Origin: Membranipora membranacea
Lineage: Eukaryota > Bryozoa > Gymnolaemata > Cheilostomatida > Membraniporidae
Direction: 5' to 3'
DNA: 60,000 nucleotides
NCBI GenBank assembly: GCA_914767715.1
Contig: OU612072.1
Location: forward strand, 20,710,001 to 20,770,000
Each line of letters opens with the position of its first letter. Within the stretch, counting starts at the first letter, position 1. The position numbers and the translations under genes are program-made. Positions 33,044 to 45,164 of this stretch are shown one piece after another. A model generated the notes under the pieces. It made no database searches and was not told where the DNA came from. It saw nothing but the letters and a program-made list of their open reading frames with translations.

Positions 33044-35149
33044 GTATGTTCAGTTTGTTTGTTTGATTATGCTATTGAACTAACACATCGAAAACTATAT
33101 CGCATGTATGTATGTATGTGTTTTGATTTTCAAATTTTTGGAATTGTGCTCACCCACAAACGAGAAGTGTCAGAATCAATCCGAAATGTAAACACTGGCT
33201 ACCACAATGTAATGCAATCTGAATGCCTTTCAGTTCTCAATGGAAATTGTTTTCAAGAATCATCTCACATCAATCTCTGTTACATTTTATTAGGAATCAA
33301 TCTCAATTTGGCAAACTCAATGTTTAGTCCACTGTCAAGAAAATTGTTACATCACTTCCAGAGATCGATGGAATGTGTTAAAATTTAAAAAAAACTATAT
33401 TACCTTCAAAACATTCATGGAATTTGAAAATGCTGAAAAACGGCGCCATAATGTGGAGTCGATATACTAGATGACAGAGTGTTTACCATCATAAAGGTAA
33501 ATTTATCCCCAATGAGTAGGGCAGCTGCCATTCAGTTTTGTAATATCATAACTGGCTGGCAGTAGAATTGCTGATATTAAATCAATGAAAACTGCCTCCG
33601 TTCAGAAGCTATACTATAGTATCGTCCAGCAAAGTAAAATGACAAATTATAAATTACCACCCCATCAAAAAGTTGTAAATGTTGTCAGAAAATCAGGCTC
33701 AGGCGATACTAACATGAGTATCTTCGCAGTGCAAACAAAATCAAAGATTTCTCAAAATATATTTAGACTTCGGTGACGACAGAATGGATGGAACAGTAGT
33801 ATCAAAGTTTTCACACCAAGAGATCAAGACTTAATCCCTGGGTTGACTTGATCACATAGCATAATCATCAAAGTTTACAAAGTTTGACAGGTGTAAGATT
33901 AACACCTGAACAGCAAGCATTGAAATCATTATCCTTTGAAAAATGTGATCTGGAGTTTAACTCGGGATGATGGATTCCTGTTTTTAATTCATTCAAACAA
34001 AGCTGCATTAAACATACAATTATGGTTGTGCTGATTGCCTTCCTCCTGGAATCCAAAATGATCGCCGTTGACCTAAGTCATTGATGGAATTGAACTCAAG
34101 AACTGTAGAAACATTTTCCATTGTCATACAGTTTGTCAATACAATTCCGACCTATATCAATATGCATCGATGATATTTTGACCGCATAAGGAGTCAAAAA
34201 CTTAGTATCAATGTAAATTTTGTGTACAAGATGCTAAGCAAGAATATCGCAATTTGTGGTTGGAGTTGAAAAAACTAGATGATAACTCAACATGGCCGGC
34301 ATGGTATCTTGTGAAAGATATCAGCCCTAACTCCATTGTGTGTACAAATGAAATTCAAAACTCAATGCTGTGTATTGACATTAATTTTGCCAGAGTTAAA
34401 TGAAGCCTATTTTCTGGGAAAATTTATGCTATTCACGCAGAAAATGCTGGCTGTACTGTCTTTAGCTATCAACAATGTTTAATATTGAGATTTTTTTTTA
34501 TTCTGACACAATGGACTCAAATTTGGGCTCTCTGATTGGATTCTTGCCAGTAGTTAATTGTTGTAGCTGTAATTATAGGAATTAATTATCATTTAGATCC
34601 ATTGCCTATGATAATTATTGTGCATAAACATGGATTAGGTCCCACTACACCTACTATAGGTCTTCAGGGATTATCAACTGTTACGCTGCAATTGCCAACA
34701 CCACTAAACAAATTATAATCACTCAACCAAGGATAAAAGTGAATTTTGGCAACAGTACTTGACCGCCTTTATGAAAATCAAAAAAGGTATGGCTACTATT
34801 TCACTGGCTGTGAACTGGATTGATTTCATCAAACTGCTGCAGGATAGTGATTGCATATTTGAGAGCTGAATCTGCTGAATGTAAATTTGGCAATCCTCAA
34901 TACTGTTAAGGTCTGCCATAGATTGTTTTTGGCAACTTTTTTGACTTCAGCTTAATACCTATCATGTGGCAAGGTTGTTGGGAGGTAGTGCACGGCCATA
35001 CACATTTATGAATTTTAGGAAGGCACATTGGTCATCATAATCAGTTTAGATTATCCTGAGCAACAACTATCCAAACCTGTACTTTGCCCAGTGAATATGA
35101 GAATACAGGTTCTTTATATATGAATCTACAATTCTGTAAAAATTACGAA

Positions 35150-35225
35150 TATAAAACAGGTATGCTAATAAAACAGGTAGGCTGATAAAACAGGTACGCT
35201 AATAAAACAGGTACGCTAATAAAAT
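35150..35225 (+). repeat. 17-bp minisatellite, contracted sister array (4-5 copies)
   Basis: Same unit as 30712-30872, at the equivalent place of unit B, with unit ends reading 'ggtacgc' instead of 'ggtaggc'. Confidence 0.9.
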
Positions 35226-35710
35226 AGCGTACACACCTTTAAAAATTTGAAGTAAAGAAATCATGTAAAGTTATGTAAAATTTTCATGAGATATAAAGTC
35301 ATCACTTTTGGATTTTTTGAACCATCCTGCTATAAATGACAAGTGCAGGGTCACCAGCTCAAAAAGTTATACACACTTGTAGGTTCGCAAGATGCTCACA
35401 AATTCTCAGAAAATTTAGGAATCTTATGAAAACATGACTTTTGATTTTTGAACCTCAACCGTAGGCTCCAAGACAGCAGCAGAGGCAGTTTGGAAATTAT
35501 ATCTAATCCCAAGTGATCTAGTATTATAAGGCATTCATGTCAGTTCATCTTTTGTTGCGCAGTTCTCATGGCGGTCATCTCATTTACTCTTTTGCTTCCG
35601 GCTTCAGCAGAGGAGATATACCTGGGAAGCCCTTTTCAGGGCACCGCGTATTTTCAGGCTCAGAGTTGAAATCCTTTATGGCCAGTATGATGCCCATAAG
35701 GTCCCTATAT

Positions 35711-37585
35711 TGCCACTCACAGTATTTTGAGCATTCCAATGGTTCGAAATAATTACATCTGTCATTTCTGCTTTGACTCATCCATCAATCAATTAATTGT
35801 TTGAAGAACAGGGAAATCTTCTATAGCTTAAAGTATCTAGGTACTATAGTGATCGTTATGTAAAAAGGGGTGAACATATCTTCTGTCCATATCAAAGCCC
35901 CCTTTGAGATGTTAGCATTCTATAAAAGGAACAATGTAAAGCTAAATGACTCATTATGTTGCTTGACGATAGTAAGTAGTTAATCTGATTACCAAGAACT
36001 GTTATAATTGGAAGTGGAGCTTTTACTGATTAACTGGTGATAGTGAGTTGAAATTTCAGCATAATTGTTGGTGTTTGTCCATGTAATCCTTGACTGACTG
36101 CTGGTCTATCTCTGCTTCTCCTGCATCAATTTCTGCTATCTGTTGCCCTCTGCTGTTTGATATTCATCTTCTGCACTGCCATAGTTCTCTATTGAAATAT
36201 AAGGGCACCATGGCTATTGTACCACTAATGTTTCTGGTTGAGATAGTTACCAATGAAGGAGTGAGCATTGATGTGAACTCGTTACTGGGGGCTTAGAAGC
36301 TTGGTCAAAGCGGTATAGGCTGGTGTGGGTCGTCAGGCTAGTCGATATTGATGTCCTCTTTATTTGGCTGATGGTGATGATTTGGTGAAGTTTCATAATC
36401 TATGGCCTATGTTCTCGCCATCGGATAACTGGGTTATCAGTTGAAACTGTAACTGATGCGGTTATTGCAACAGGGGGCGTCCAATGAACCTTTTATGCTG
36501 ATTGCCTGCTTGGGCCGCTAGCTATGACTATCTGACTCCTTTACTGGTTGAGAAATAGAATGGTCAATGTCCTATACGGTTAGCTCTAGCAAATATCTTG
36601 TGATTCATCGCACAGTGTTCTGACCTATTCAATAGATTGCACAAATGCCATTACAAGTAGTTTTATCCTTGAACCTTTTCAGAGCAATAAGGAAATTTTG
36701 TGAACCCAAGTTATCCCCACATCTCAAAAAGACAAAAAAAACATAAATTAATTGTAAAGAGAAATCTTCTTTTGTGGTTGAGTTGTGTTGTGAGTTATCG
36801 AACTACACACCTTGGCAGATGTTTTCCTTGTTTACTAAAAAATTAACCACTGTGTTCCTAAGGATATGAGCAATCCAGTGATATAAAAAATTGTGCTGTC
36901 AGACCTTTTGAAGCCATGCGGCTGCTCAAATGAAAATGATTTTACTGTTTTGTAATGCTTTAGAGAAAGCTTCTTCTGCTGCAGGCATAAGCAATTATGG
37001 AGCTACATACAGACCATAGATTTTCAGGACATACTTGACTCTGAGACCTGTGTCACTCTTTTTCACTCTACTCTAATCAGTGTAATTGTTGTGTTTACTC
37101 TACTCTTGGGCTTGGTAAATTATTTTTGACCATAATCCCTAACTCGAGTACGTGGAGTCAACTCAAGCTGCCCACTCTTGTATAAATCTTTGGACAAACT
37201 GATTGCTAGATGATGCGGCCATATTTTTAATTAGCTTTCAGAAATCTCTATTTCAAATTAGTAAGACCACATATTAACCATCCATGGCCAAAAAGAAAGG
37301 AGTAGTTACACCTTTGTTTACCTGCAAAAAAACAATGATACTTAGAAGTTAAGGGGTGAATTGGTTATGCTCAACCTGCACAGTTGTTACTTTTACATCA
37401 CCTTAGCCTCTCGCGTCAAAAATCTCTCGTCTGCTTCTGTGTCACCTGATATCAATGCTCTCGTTTTCTTATTGTTATGCGCTATGGGTAGACCCTTCTA
37501 CAGTTTGCAAAAAGACACAAAGATAAATGTTAAACAAATATGGAGATCAATGAGTAAAAAAAGAGTTAATTGATTTCTCGATCTT
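35711..37585. other. Unique sequence between the duplicated blocks
   Basis: No LRR cassette, repeat or splice-bounded exon was recognised. Frames at 36090-36296 and 37361-37573 lack motifs. Confidence 0.4.
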
Positions 37586-39016
37586 GTCACACGTGTAAAC
37601 GCAGCTTTAATGTTGTATATAAGGATATCAGTACATTTTTAATCAGAGCCTATAACGCTAATGGCATAACTTACCATAGTAATTATGACAATTTTAAATA
37701 ATCTGAGGTGTATAGATTATTTGGCCAACTTAATTGTATTACTATACTATATAGTGGTATCAATCCATATTCAATTGCCTATGTTTTCAAAACGCATCCT
37801 GCTGCACATCACTGATTTTTTAATCCTGCATGTGATCTTTGTATCGAAAGTGAATGAAGTGTTTGGTCAATCAAGGGAGACAACTCTGAACTCTATATAG
37901 TTATAGTTTGGTGTAAACATGGACATTTTCTAAATTTTTTCAGCTCCTTGCTAAACAAAATACCAGATATGAAGTCCTCATCCTTAGTTCCATACAAAAT
38001 ATGCCATTCAAATGCTGCAATGCAAAAAAAATTCAAGTGTCCACCAACTGGCCACATAGCATAGGACAACTACAACGAATAGGACGAAAGTTCATGATCC
38101 CTTTTGCCTGCAGCTCAAAGCCTAAATGCAGGCAAATTGGATCATGCTTGATCTAGAGATTAGTACAGTGTTGCTGATATATTTGCAAATCAACCAACAA
38201 GAATCTTCTTTACAGTTACATTGTTTTGCGATATTACTATTTTATATCTTTACCAAAGTCTTAAATTCCCATTTTTCTTTTTCCACTGTCATTGTTAGAA
38301 TTTTATTGAATGAAGAGTCAGTTTTTGTACTTGATAATTCTCTTGCATATATGAATGGGTATGCGATACAATCATCAATAGCAGTAGCCTAATTAGCAAT
38401 TTTCAAATTCAAAATCCGAGAGTTATGAGCGAAAAACCTAGATTATGGACAGAAAATCAATGATAACATCATCGGTTCTACACCTTCTTTACGTAGCCCC
38501 ACAAATAACTGCCTCGCTTCTGTATATAGTGTCCTGTCTAGGTTTATTATTAAGTCTATGTGAGGATCAGATGGTGAAGGGCTGACATGAGACAATTACT
38601 TACTTAATTTGTGTATTTGAAAAGTTAAATATGAATGAAAAAAAACAATAAATATATCAAAATATACTCCATTTATTCCATGCTATCAGTTACGACAATT
38701 TTCAACGCTGTATTCTGTTCTCTGGGAGGTCTTCACCTCATTACCGGGGTATTTGTCTGTTTGTGAAGTATTTGGGTTTCTCATGATGTCACGTCAAATG
38801 CAGCCGGCAGTAGTCAGCGGATCAATTACGACAATTTGCATTGCATTACTCAGTTTCCTGAGGGTTTAGTACCCAATGACTTGTGTTTTCGTCTGTTTGC
38901 TTAGTATTTGAGCTTTTCTGGACCTCATGCCAAATGCTGCCATTTATTATTAAGTCTATGTGAGGATCAGATCAGAGAATAATGGATCAAACTTGATTAT
39001 ATTTCTTTGTCTGCAG
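37586..39016 (+). repeat. Intron module, copy Y of dispersed duplication
   Basis: Repeats 24785-25620, with an extra block at about 37618-37805 and a further unmatched block near 38415-38760. It leads into the LRR exon at 39017. The order (module, then LRR exon) is the same as in copy X. Confidence 0.8.
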
Positions 39017-39163
39017 CATTGCAAAGATGACATCGCTGAAGTACCTAAACTTAGACCGTAACAATCTAAGTAGAGATGATCAGCTGGGTCAGACATTGTC
39101 AGCACTTACTAATCTGGAGAAACTGCACCTGAGAGGCTGTCAGCTGACTAAGATACCTGAAAG
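39017..39163 (+). CDS. LRR exon 5 (49 codons, two LRRs)
   Basis: Acceptor GTCTGCAG, donor AAAG|GTAATG, exactly 147 nt, two-base phase both ends. The frame reads IAKMTSLKYLNLDRNNLSRD, then DQLGQTLSALTNLEKLHLRG and CQLTKIPE. This is the best match to a canonical LRR in the window (LKYLNLDRNNL and LEKLHLRGCQL). It is closest to the 26227 exon and to the two broken copies that follow, so this group forms one subfamily and the unit A/B exons another. Confidence 0.75.
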
Positions 39164-39572
39164 GTAATGACACAAATGAAGGCTCTCGGCATGTTGAAGA
39201 TAATCTTTATATAGATACAAAAGCCCACATGCAGCAAGTTAAAATGTATGTCAATTTCAATTGGATTGGGAGTTGTCTCATCACTTAAAACTGCCAAATG
39301 ATTCCACATGTTCTCTTATTTTGAGAACAAGCCATGCGTTTAATTGCCTGACAGTTGAGAAATGATCCTTATATTTTTCTGAAGAGCATAAACCTTGTGA
39401 AATTAATGGGTCCAAACTTAAAACAAGGGAAAAATGATCAAAATTGATCTAAAAATATACTGCATTTCAGGATGATCTCGTGAGCCGATGAAATCAGAGT
39501 GACTCTGGGCTAACCGAAAAATAATTTAATAAAACAGGGAATAATGAGGAAATCATATTTTCTTTTCTCCAG

Positions 39573-39677
39573 CATTGCTACGATGACATCACTGACGGAT
39601 CTGGACTTATACAATAACGATCTAAGTAGAGATGATCAGCTGGTTCAGACATTGTCAGCACTAACTAATCTGGAGAT
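39573..39677 (+). pseudogene. Broken LRR exon (first 35 codons only)
   Basis: The acceptor TTCTCCAG is intact, and the frame reads IATMTSLTDLDLYNNDLSRD, then DQLVQTLSALTNLEI. The match to the cassette stops at 39677, where the expected 'ctgcacctg' is replaced by unrelated AT-rich sequence that reaches a stop. There is no donor at the usual place. The cassette would terminate any transcript that included it. Confidence 0.75.
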
Positions 39678-39789
39678 AGAAGAACATTAATTATTATGAC
39701 CTTTTTTGTCGTGTTGATGCATCATCAAATCTTGCACAAAAAAAGAAAACATTACAGCCTTAATTTTTTTGTGAACACCTGTTTTATGT

Positions 39790-40051
39790 ATTTTTGTTGT
39801 CGAGACAGCCAAAGCCCCTTATTTAACTCTGTAAGACGAATTACCAAGTTTGGTCCATTTTCCTGCATTCAGAGTTGCTCTCCTATGAGTTCAAACTTAA
39901 TATAAGAGAATAATTGATCAAACTTGATCTTAGAATACACTGCATTTTAGGGAGTTCCTGTGAGGCGAAGAAATCAGAGTACTCTGGGCTATCCGAAAAA
40001 TAATTGCGTAAAACTGGGAATAATGTGAAGATTATATTTCTTCGTCTGCAG
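39790..40051 (+). repeat. Copy of the intron segment before an LRR exon
   Basis: Matches 25980-26220 ('agccaaagc.ccttatttaactctgtaagacg' and following) at high identity, and leads into another LRR exon copy. Part of it is also found at 38970-39010. Confidence 0.8.
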
Positions 40052-40157
40052 CATTGCAAAGATGACATTGCTGAAGGACCTAAACTTAGACGGTAACAAT
40101 CTAAGTAGAGATGATCAGCTGGGTCAGACATTGTCAGCACTCACTAATCTGGAGAAA
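40052..40157 (+). pseudogene. Broken LRR exon (cut at 40157 by a repeat element)
   Basis: The acceptor GTCTGCAG and the first 105 nt match the 39017 exon almost perfectly (IAKMTLLKDLNLDGNNLSRD, then DQLGQTLSALTNLEKL). At about 40158 the sequence switches to 'cagcaaacgcaaaatgtt', the start of a repeat with 121-bp subunits. The missing 3' part of the exon is not found downstream to 41000. Confidence 0.75.
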
Positions 40158-40700
40158 CTCCCAGCAAACGCAAAATGTTATTAAAATGTTTTGTACCTCG
40201 TGATAATGTTGTGATCGGGCAATTGCATTCAAGAGCATACTCCCTGATATTGTTGTATGATATCGGGTTGACTGGCTGAAACGCAGCTCATTGGAGATAT
40301 CATATTATTGTGTTTAAAACATCGCCTCAAAATGTTATTCCCATCACCTCACAAAATTATTTTTTGTAACATTATCAGCAAGTTTTGACATAACGCTCTA
40401 ACGACAAGCTATCCAAAATGTTCCCATAACTCCATTATACTATCTAGCAATATTGATATCCAATACCTATATTGTAACAATTTTGTGTAACATTATCCAC
40501 CTGTTGTGACATAACGTTCTAACGAGAAGTTTTCCAAAATGCTATGATAACGCCGATATAATATCCAGCATGATTGATATGCCATGTCCTTGTTGTAACA
40601 GGGTGTACCGACTGTTACTGTAACATCTAGTGGAATTGACTATTTTATGGCAATTTGACCAAAATGCTTTCATGACACTCTGTTAATGTTCTGAATGACT
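40158..40700. mobile_element. Repeat element with 121-bp internal units interrupting an LRR exon
   Basis: Begins CAGCAAACGCAAAATG. Two direct copies of a roughly 121-bp unit start at about 40365 and 40486 ('tgtaacattatc.....ttttgacataacg.tctaacga'). I could not define a right end or target duplication, so the class is open. Confidence 0.5.
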
Positions 40701-40900
40701 TAGTGGAATGACATCACTACAACTTCTTGAAGCTTATCAAGCAATAATATCATGGCAAAACAGGTGTAAAATTGTTCTCTCAAAATCATTTTGTAACCTG
40801 ATCAAAACAATATCAATGAATAATCATCAGTAATTCTATGATTACTGTGTCTCAGAGCTTTGCAGAATTTTATCAATAGATATTACAGATATTACATTTT

Positions 40901-40930
40901 ATTATGTATGTATGTATGTATGTATATATT
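40901..40930 (+). repeat. (tgta)n microsatellite
   Basis: About five units of tgta/tatg. On the minus strand it lies just past the end of the LINE fragment, where some non-LTR elements carry a short tandem-repeat tail. Confidence 0.8.
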
Positions 40931-41480
40931 TGTATCAATTCTCATTATAAAATCAATGTTTCTCTTGTGCTCTGTGAATAAAAATAAAGTTTTAAAAATT
41001 ATAATAAAACAATGACTAGATTTATAATAAATGAATCAAGCTATTCGATTGAGCAGTTTTACACATAATGAGCGAAAACAGTGTTTACGGCAGTTTACAC
41101 GGTAGGCTGGCACTCTGTATCTACCAGATGGGAGTTGTTCTAGCGTTATGACAGTGTCTTTGCCCGAAGCGAACATTCTCAGGCATTTAGTTTTGAAGAA
41201 CTTATCGAATATATCGTCTATGGTTGTAACTTCAAGCCTGCCTTTGCTTAGTCTACGTGCTGTGTTGATGAGGTGATTGTACTGGTTCTTAATATCAGAT
41301 GAGAGGTGTCCGTATATAATACATAGGTGATATTGTAGGACGCTTTCGAGAAATGAGGTGTATGCCAGCTTAATGGTAGTTGTCTTGACATTCATAAAGG
41401 CTAGCTGCTTCATGATGAATAGTCGTTTGTTAGCTTTGCTGATGATGTTTTTGGTGTTCGTATTGAAGTTAAGCTTATGA
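40930..41480 (-). pseudogene. 3' end of a non-LTR retrotransposon (RT C-terminus)
   Basis: The minus-strand frame (stop at 41036, open to about 41480) reads ..NTKNIISKANKRLFIMKQLA, then a piece with FLESVLQYHLCIIYGHLS, RRLSKGRLEV and QLPSGRYRVPAYRVNCRKHC before FRSLCVKLLN. 'SKANKRLFxLKQL' and the 'S+RYR.P..R.nR.+.SFvp.aikllN' end are the thumb and C-terminal region of CR1/RTE-like open reading frames. The RT core is missing. An upstream stop in frame and the lack of the palm domain make this a 5'-truncated copy. A short tandem repeat follows the 3' end. Confidence 0.65.
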
Positions 41481-43078
41481 TTGATTTCATTTCATCTGTT
41501 TAGAAGCATTTAGTCTGGCTGCAACTTGTGAGTGAATAAGTGGTTTCCACCATTTGAATAGCATATTTTTAGTTGTGGGAGGATGTCAGGTTAATGAGGC
41601 TTGGGTCAACGTCCGGTTGAGTGTGGTTTACAGGATTGAACAATTTTTTGTGAAAGCTTGATAGTCATGCTGCGGCGCATCGTGCTGGGCTTTGACGATT
41701 GGCTGTATTTTGCTGCAAGGCATGCAGCTGAGTTTAACAAGGTTTTATGTTTGACTTGCGAGTTCATATCATGTTCACCGTCTACCATATGTCCACAAGC
41801 AGTGCTTAGAATAACAACCATTGCGGTTCTAATTTGTTCTGAAAAAATTGACATTTCTAACCCTCATTTTATGCGTATGTCACATGGGCTTATGCAAAAT
41901 TAACATCCGATGATGAATTGGGAGTTGTTCTCTCATGAACCATGATGTCATTGGGACTGCATTTAATTTATCATCTAAGCATAACCCAGGAGTTATACAC
42001 AGATGCTACAATACCGTATGCAAACTGGTTGGACCACATGCCATCGGAATTTTAGCTTCATGTAGGAAGATCATGTACAATAATATTAGCTGCTTTAAAT
42101 TGGAAGATAGGAATCATACGATATGACTTTTTGTAGACTATGCAGGAATGTGCACAGCAGCGTATCAAGTTTGAAGACTTCCGCTATTACTGTTTCAAGG
42201 TTTAAAATCTGATGTCACAAAGACAATCAGCCATACATTTTAATAACAAAAATTACACCCCGTACACGTGGGCACAACAACTGCCCTATATTTAATAAAT
42301 TGCTTTGCTTGCTTCGACATAAATAACTGTAGAATAGAAATCCTTGAATTAGGAGAAAAAATATTGTAAACAATTTTATGCACACGCTTAACAAAGAGTT
42401 GCTCCGTCTTGCATAAAAAATGACATTTCTACATTTTTCGAATAAATTCCTAAGGTCCAAGGATTCCACATCATGCAATAATTGTTCATCACCTGAGGGA
42501 TTGCTCATTGGGCACTATTGAATTACTTTTAGGGCCTGGTGTTGTCTGAATAAGTGGAAATTATATAAAAAAATCGATGCTCGAAGCTTTTCTTGATCTA
42601 TAGCGAGGAGAAAACTCTGAGAAGGGCACAATCGGATCGTTAATCCTGATTGACCACTATGGCTAGATTTGACCTGAAGGCAGTCAGGGTAGAAATAGTT
42701 TGCAGGCAAACCAATTCAATAAACAATAGTGATCACTACATCAGAGGTGCCCAAACTTGTCTTACCATTGGTCATATTTGCTGTTTAGAAAATGTCTGTG
42801 GGCACCACCAGATGCACTTGACTCAGAATTGATTCAATAACCTATAATGTTATTCGAGGCAGCCTCTTCCCAATATATATGTCAAATGATTCGATATCTC
42901 TGATTTTTGCAATACAATACAGTAGCCCAATCATCCGGGCGTTGTTGTAGTCGCAGGAAGGGATCATTATTATCAGCCAAGTCTATTTTTGACATTGCCT
43001 TGGAGTTGCGATGTCACGGGAAAGGGGTTGACAACTCCGACCATCTGTGAACAGTAATTGAAATACACCAGAAGTGCT
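41481..43078. other. No recognised gene
   Basis: 41500-41860 may be more of the truncated LINE on the minus strand, but no motif is clear. 42743 onward ('cagaggtgcccaaacttg') resembles a hAT end, without a visible partner. Confidence 0.35.
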
Positions 43079-43306
43079 GTCAGGGTGACAATTTTTAAAG
43101 CATGCACCAGTACTATAAACAAATTGATATATTATGTCAGGGTGACGATTTTTAAAGCATGTACCAGTACTATAAACAAATTGATATATTAGGTCAGGCA
43201 GACAATGTTTAAAGCATGCACCAGTACTATAAACAAATTGATATATTATGTCAGGGTGACAATTTTTAAAACATGCACCAGTACTTTAAACAAATCGATA
43301 TATTTC
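43079..43306 (+). repeat. 57-bp tandem repeat, four copies
   Basis: Units start at 43079, 43136, 43193 and 43250, each with 'gtcagg.tgac' and 'ccagtact.taaacaaat'. The period is exact (57 bp) with few substitutions, so it is recent or homogenised. Confidence 0.95.
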
Positions 43307-43378
43307 TTGAGATTCGTTATCAGACAGGATAAATACCAGACAGAATAACTGTACCGAAGGAATGGCAAAAAAAAACCA

Positions 43379-43551
43379 ACAATAGCAACTTTCTGCGGTG
43401 ATAGCTCAACCAGAGAGAATGTTTTCATCACCATCTCTGAGGGTAGTCGCTACCATGATAAGCCGACAATAACAATTTTCCGCGGTGATAGCTCAACCAG
43501 AGAAAATGTTTGCATCACCATCTCTGAGGGTAGTCGCTACCATGATAAAAG
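43379..43551 (+). repeat. 87-bp direct repeat, two copies
   Basis: 43379-43465 and 43466-43551 share 'gcggtgatagctcaaccaga' and 'catctctgagggtagtcgc' at the same spacing. It is adjacent to the 57-bp array but unrelated in sequence. Confidence 0.92.
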
Positions 43552-45164
43552 CATATACAGAGATCTTAGCATTACTAAAGTTTTTTTTTTTGAGAGATCT
43601 AAGCGAACGCTTCCAACTGCATGCAAGTAACTGGGCTTGATCCATGGAAAAGAAGCTAGGGTGGTGAAAGTTGCTGACGTTTTTAAACGTGACAAAAAAA
43701 TGAGACACACAACATCATCTTCCTTCAAACCTCATTTTGAACAAGAGGTGATGGTACAATCCATAAGTCCATAAATCCATATCCATATCTAAATCCATAA
43801 ACCAATAATCTTATAAATAATAATGATTTTACATTATAGTTGAATTTTAAGGTGTTGGGATTTTATTGTGAAACTAACGTTGAGTTTAAAAGTACATAGA
43901 ATTATTAACAGCCTATCAGTAGATAGGATTTTATTTAAAAAAAAAAAGAAAAACAAAACAACACTTAATGGTGTTTTATTACAACTGTAAATTAACCCTG
44001 GTTTGCAGAGATTTCTATTTTAGCATCAGCTTAGTACTACATCCCTACCTTCTGACATATATATATGATGACCTGAACGCCAGAGCTATGAACGAGAATC
44101 GAAATAATATCATACTACACACCATCACTCCTAAAGAAGAAAGAGAATACAATTACCAGTTACCATCAACCTCAGTAATACTTGCACCAGCTGCACCTGA
44201 GTGTACAACACTACATCATCAAACTGAAACTACCTGCTTGCACAACAATAACATCATCATCAAAGTGAAACTGCCTGACAAAGCTGCATCATGTATACAC
44301 CATTGAACACACCAATAAAGATATGCAGCAGCCACAGCTTCAGAGAGTAGCAACAGGACCGTCGTCCTTTACGGTATCATTTTAAGCAGTTAGTATTAAG
44401 ACAGCAAAGCAACAGGACGTTGTCCTATTTTAGCAGTGTCTTAGATTGTGAAGTAAAATAATTGATTGTATCATATAATATATTGTATTGTTGTGTAATT
44501 CGGAGTTATACCAACTTATCTGTGCGATCAGTGTTTAAACCAGCACTCATCTGGCATTCTGGCATATAACCAAGGATAAGAGTGCAAAGACCGTCAGGTT
44601 AGAATATTCAGAACGCCTTTTAATATTTCTAACCTTATATAAATATTTTATATGTGTATTTTGTCTCAATTGAATTAAATGGTCAGGGTAATTAAATAAA
44701 TAGTCTTAGATTAGTTTTATGCCTGTCTGGTTGACACAAATAATTGGTAATCAAAGCCGCTTGACACTTTAGTAGTCATAATTGTGTATTCAAAGGCAAT
44801 CCAAACCTCACGCACTTGTAGACGGCCTTGTCGGCGCTTTCATGTAATAGATCATAAACAGATATCAAAAGTTGCAATATATATAACTTGGGATGAATTA
44901 AATAGACTGTGTATTATAATAATCTTGAATTAAATTTAAGTTAACACTCGTGACGACGGCTAGTGAATTAAGCTCATGAGTAGATAAACAGTGCGTGTAT
45001 TACATTTCGTCAGGGAATTAATTGATATCGTTCATTGATGAGCATCAGAATTTATCGCAACAGTGTATTGTGTATACCGTTTTCATTGCAGTTTCAAGAT
45101 ACCCATAACCAGATACACAGATTATGACTGTCACGTTGGTTTGCATACACTGTATTTTATTCAG
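43552..45164. other. No recognised gene
   Basis: A 112-codon frame at 43968-44306 is low in complexity (histidine/threonine/asparagine-rich end) and has no motif. Upstream exons of the HECT gene could lie here, but I found none with a matching phase. Confidence 0.35.

Larger units (their letters stand above)
31368..35710 (+). repeat. 4.4-kb direct tandem duplication, unit B
   Basis: Near-full-length copy of 26956-31367. It ends at 'gtccctatat' (35701-35710), matching unit A's 'atccctatat' (about 31348-31357). It is slightly shorter, mostly because of the contracted 17-bp minisatellite. Confidence 0.92.

Noticed and set aside
29129-33776. Paired frames at 29129-29320 and 33585-33776 as a conserved gene
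   Set aside because: They are similar only because they lie in the 4.4-kb duplicated units; no motif or splice evidence.
42743-42800. Another hAT element starting CAGAGGTGCCCAAACTTG
   Set aside because: No matching right end or 8-bp duplication found nearby.
43968-44306. 112-codon frame upstream of the HECT exons
   Set aside because: Low-complexity end, no HECT N-lobe motif, no matching splice phase to 45165.
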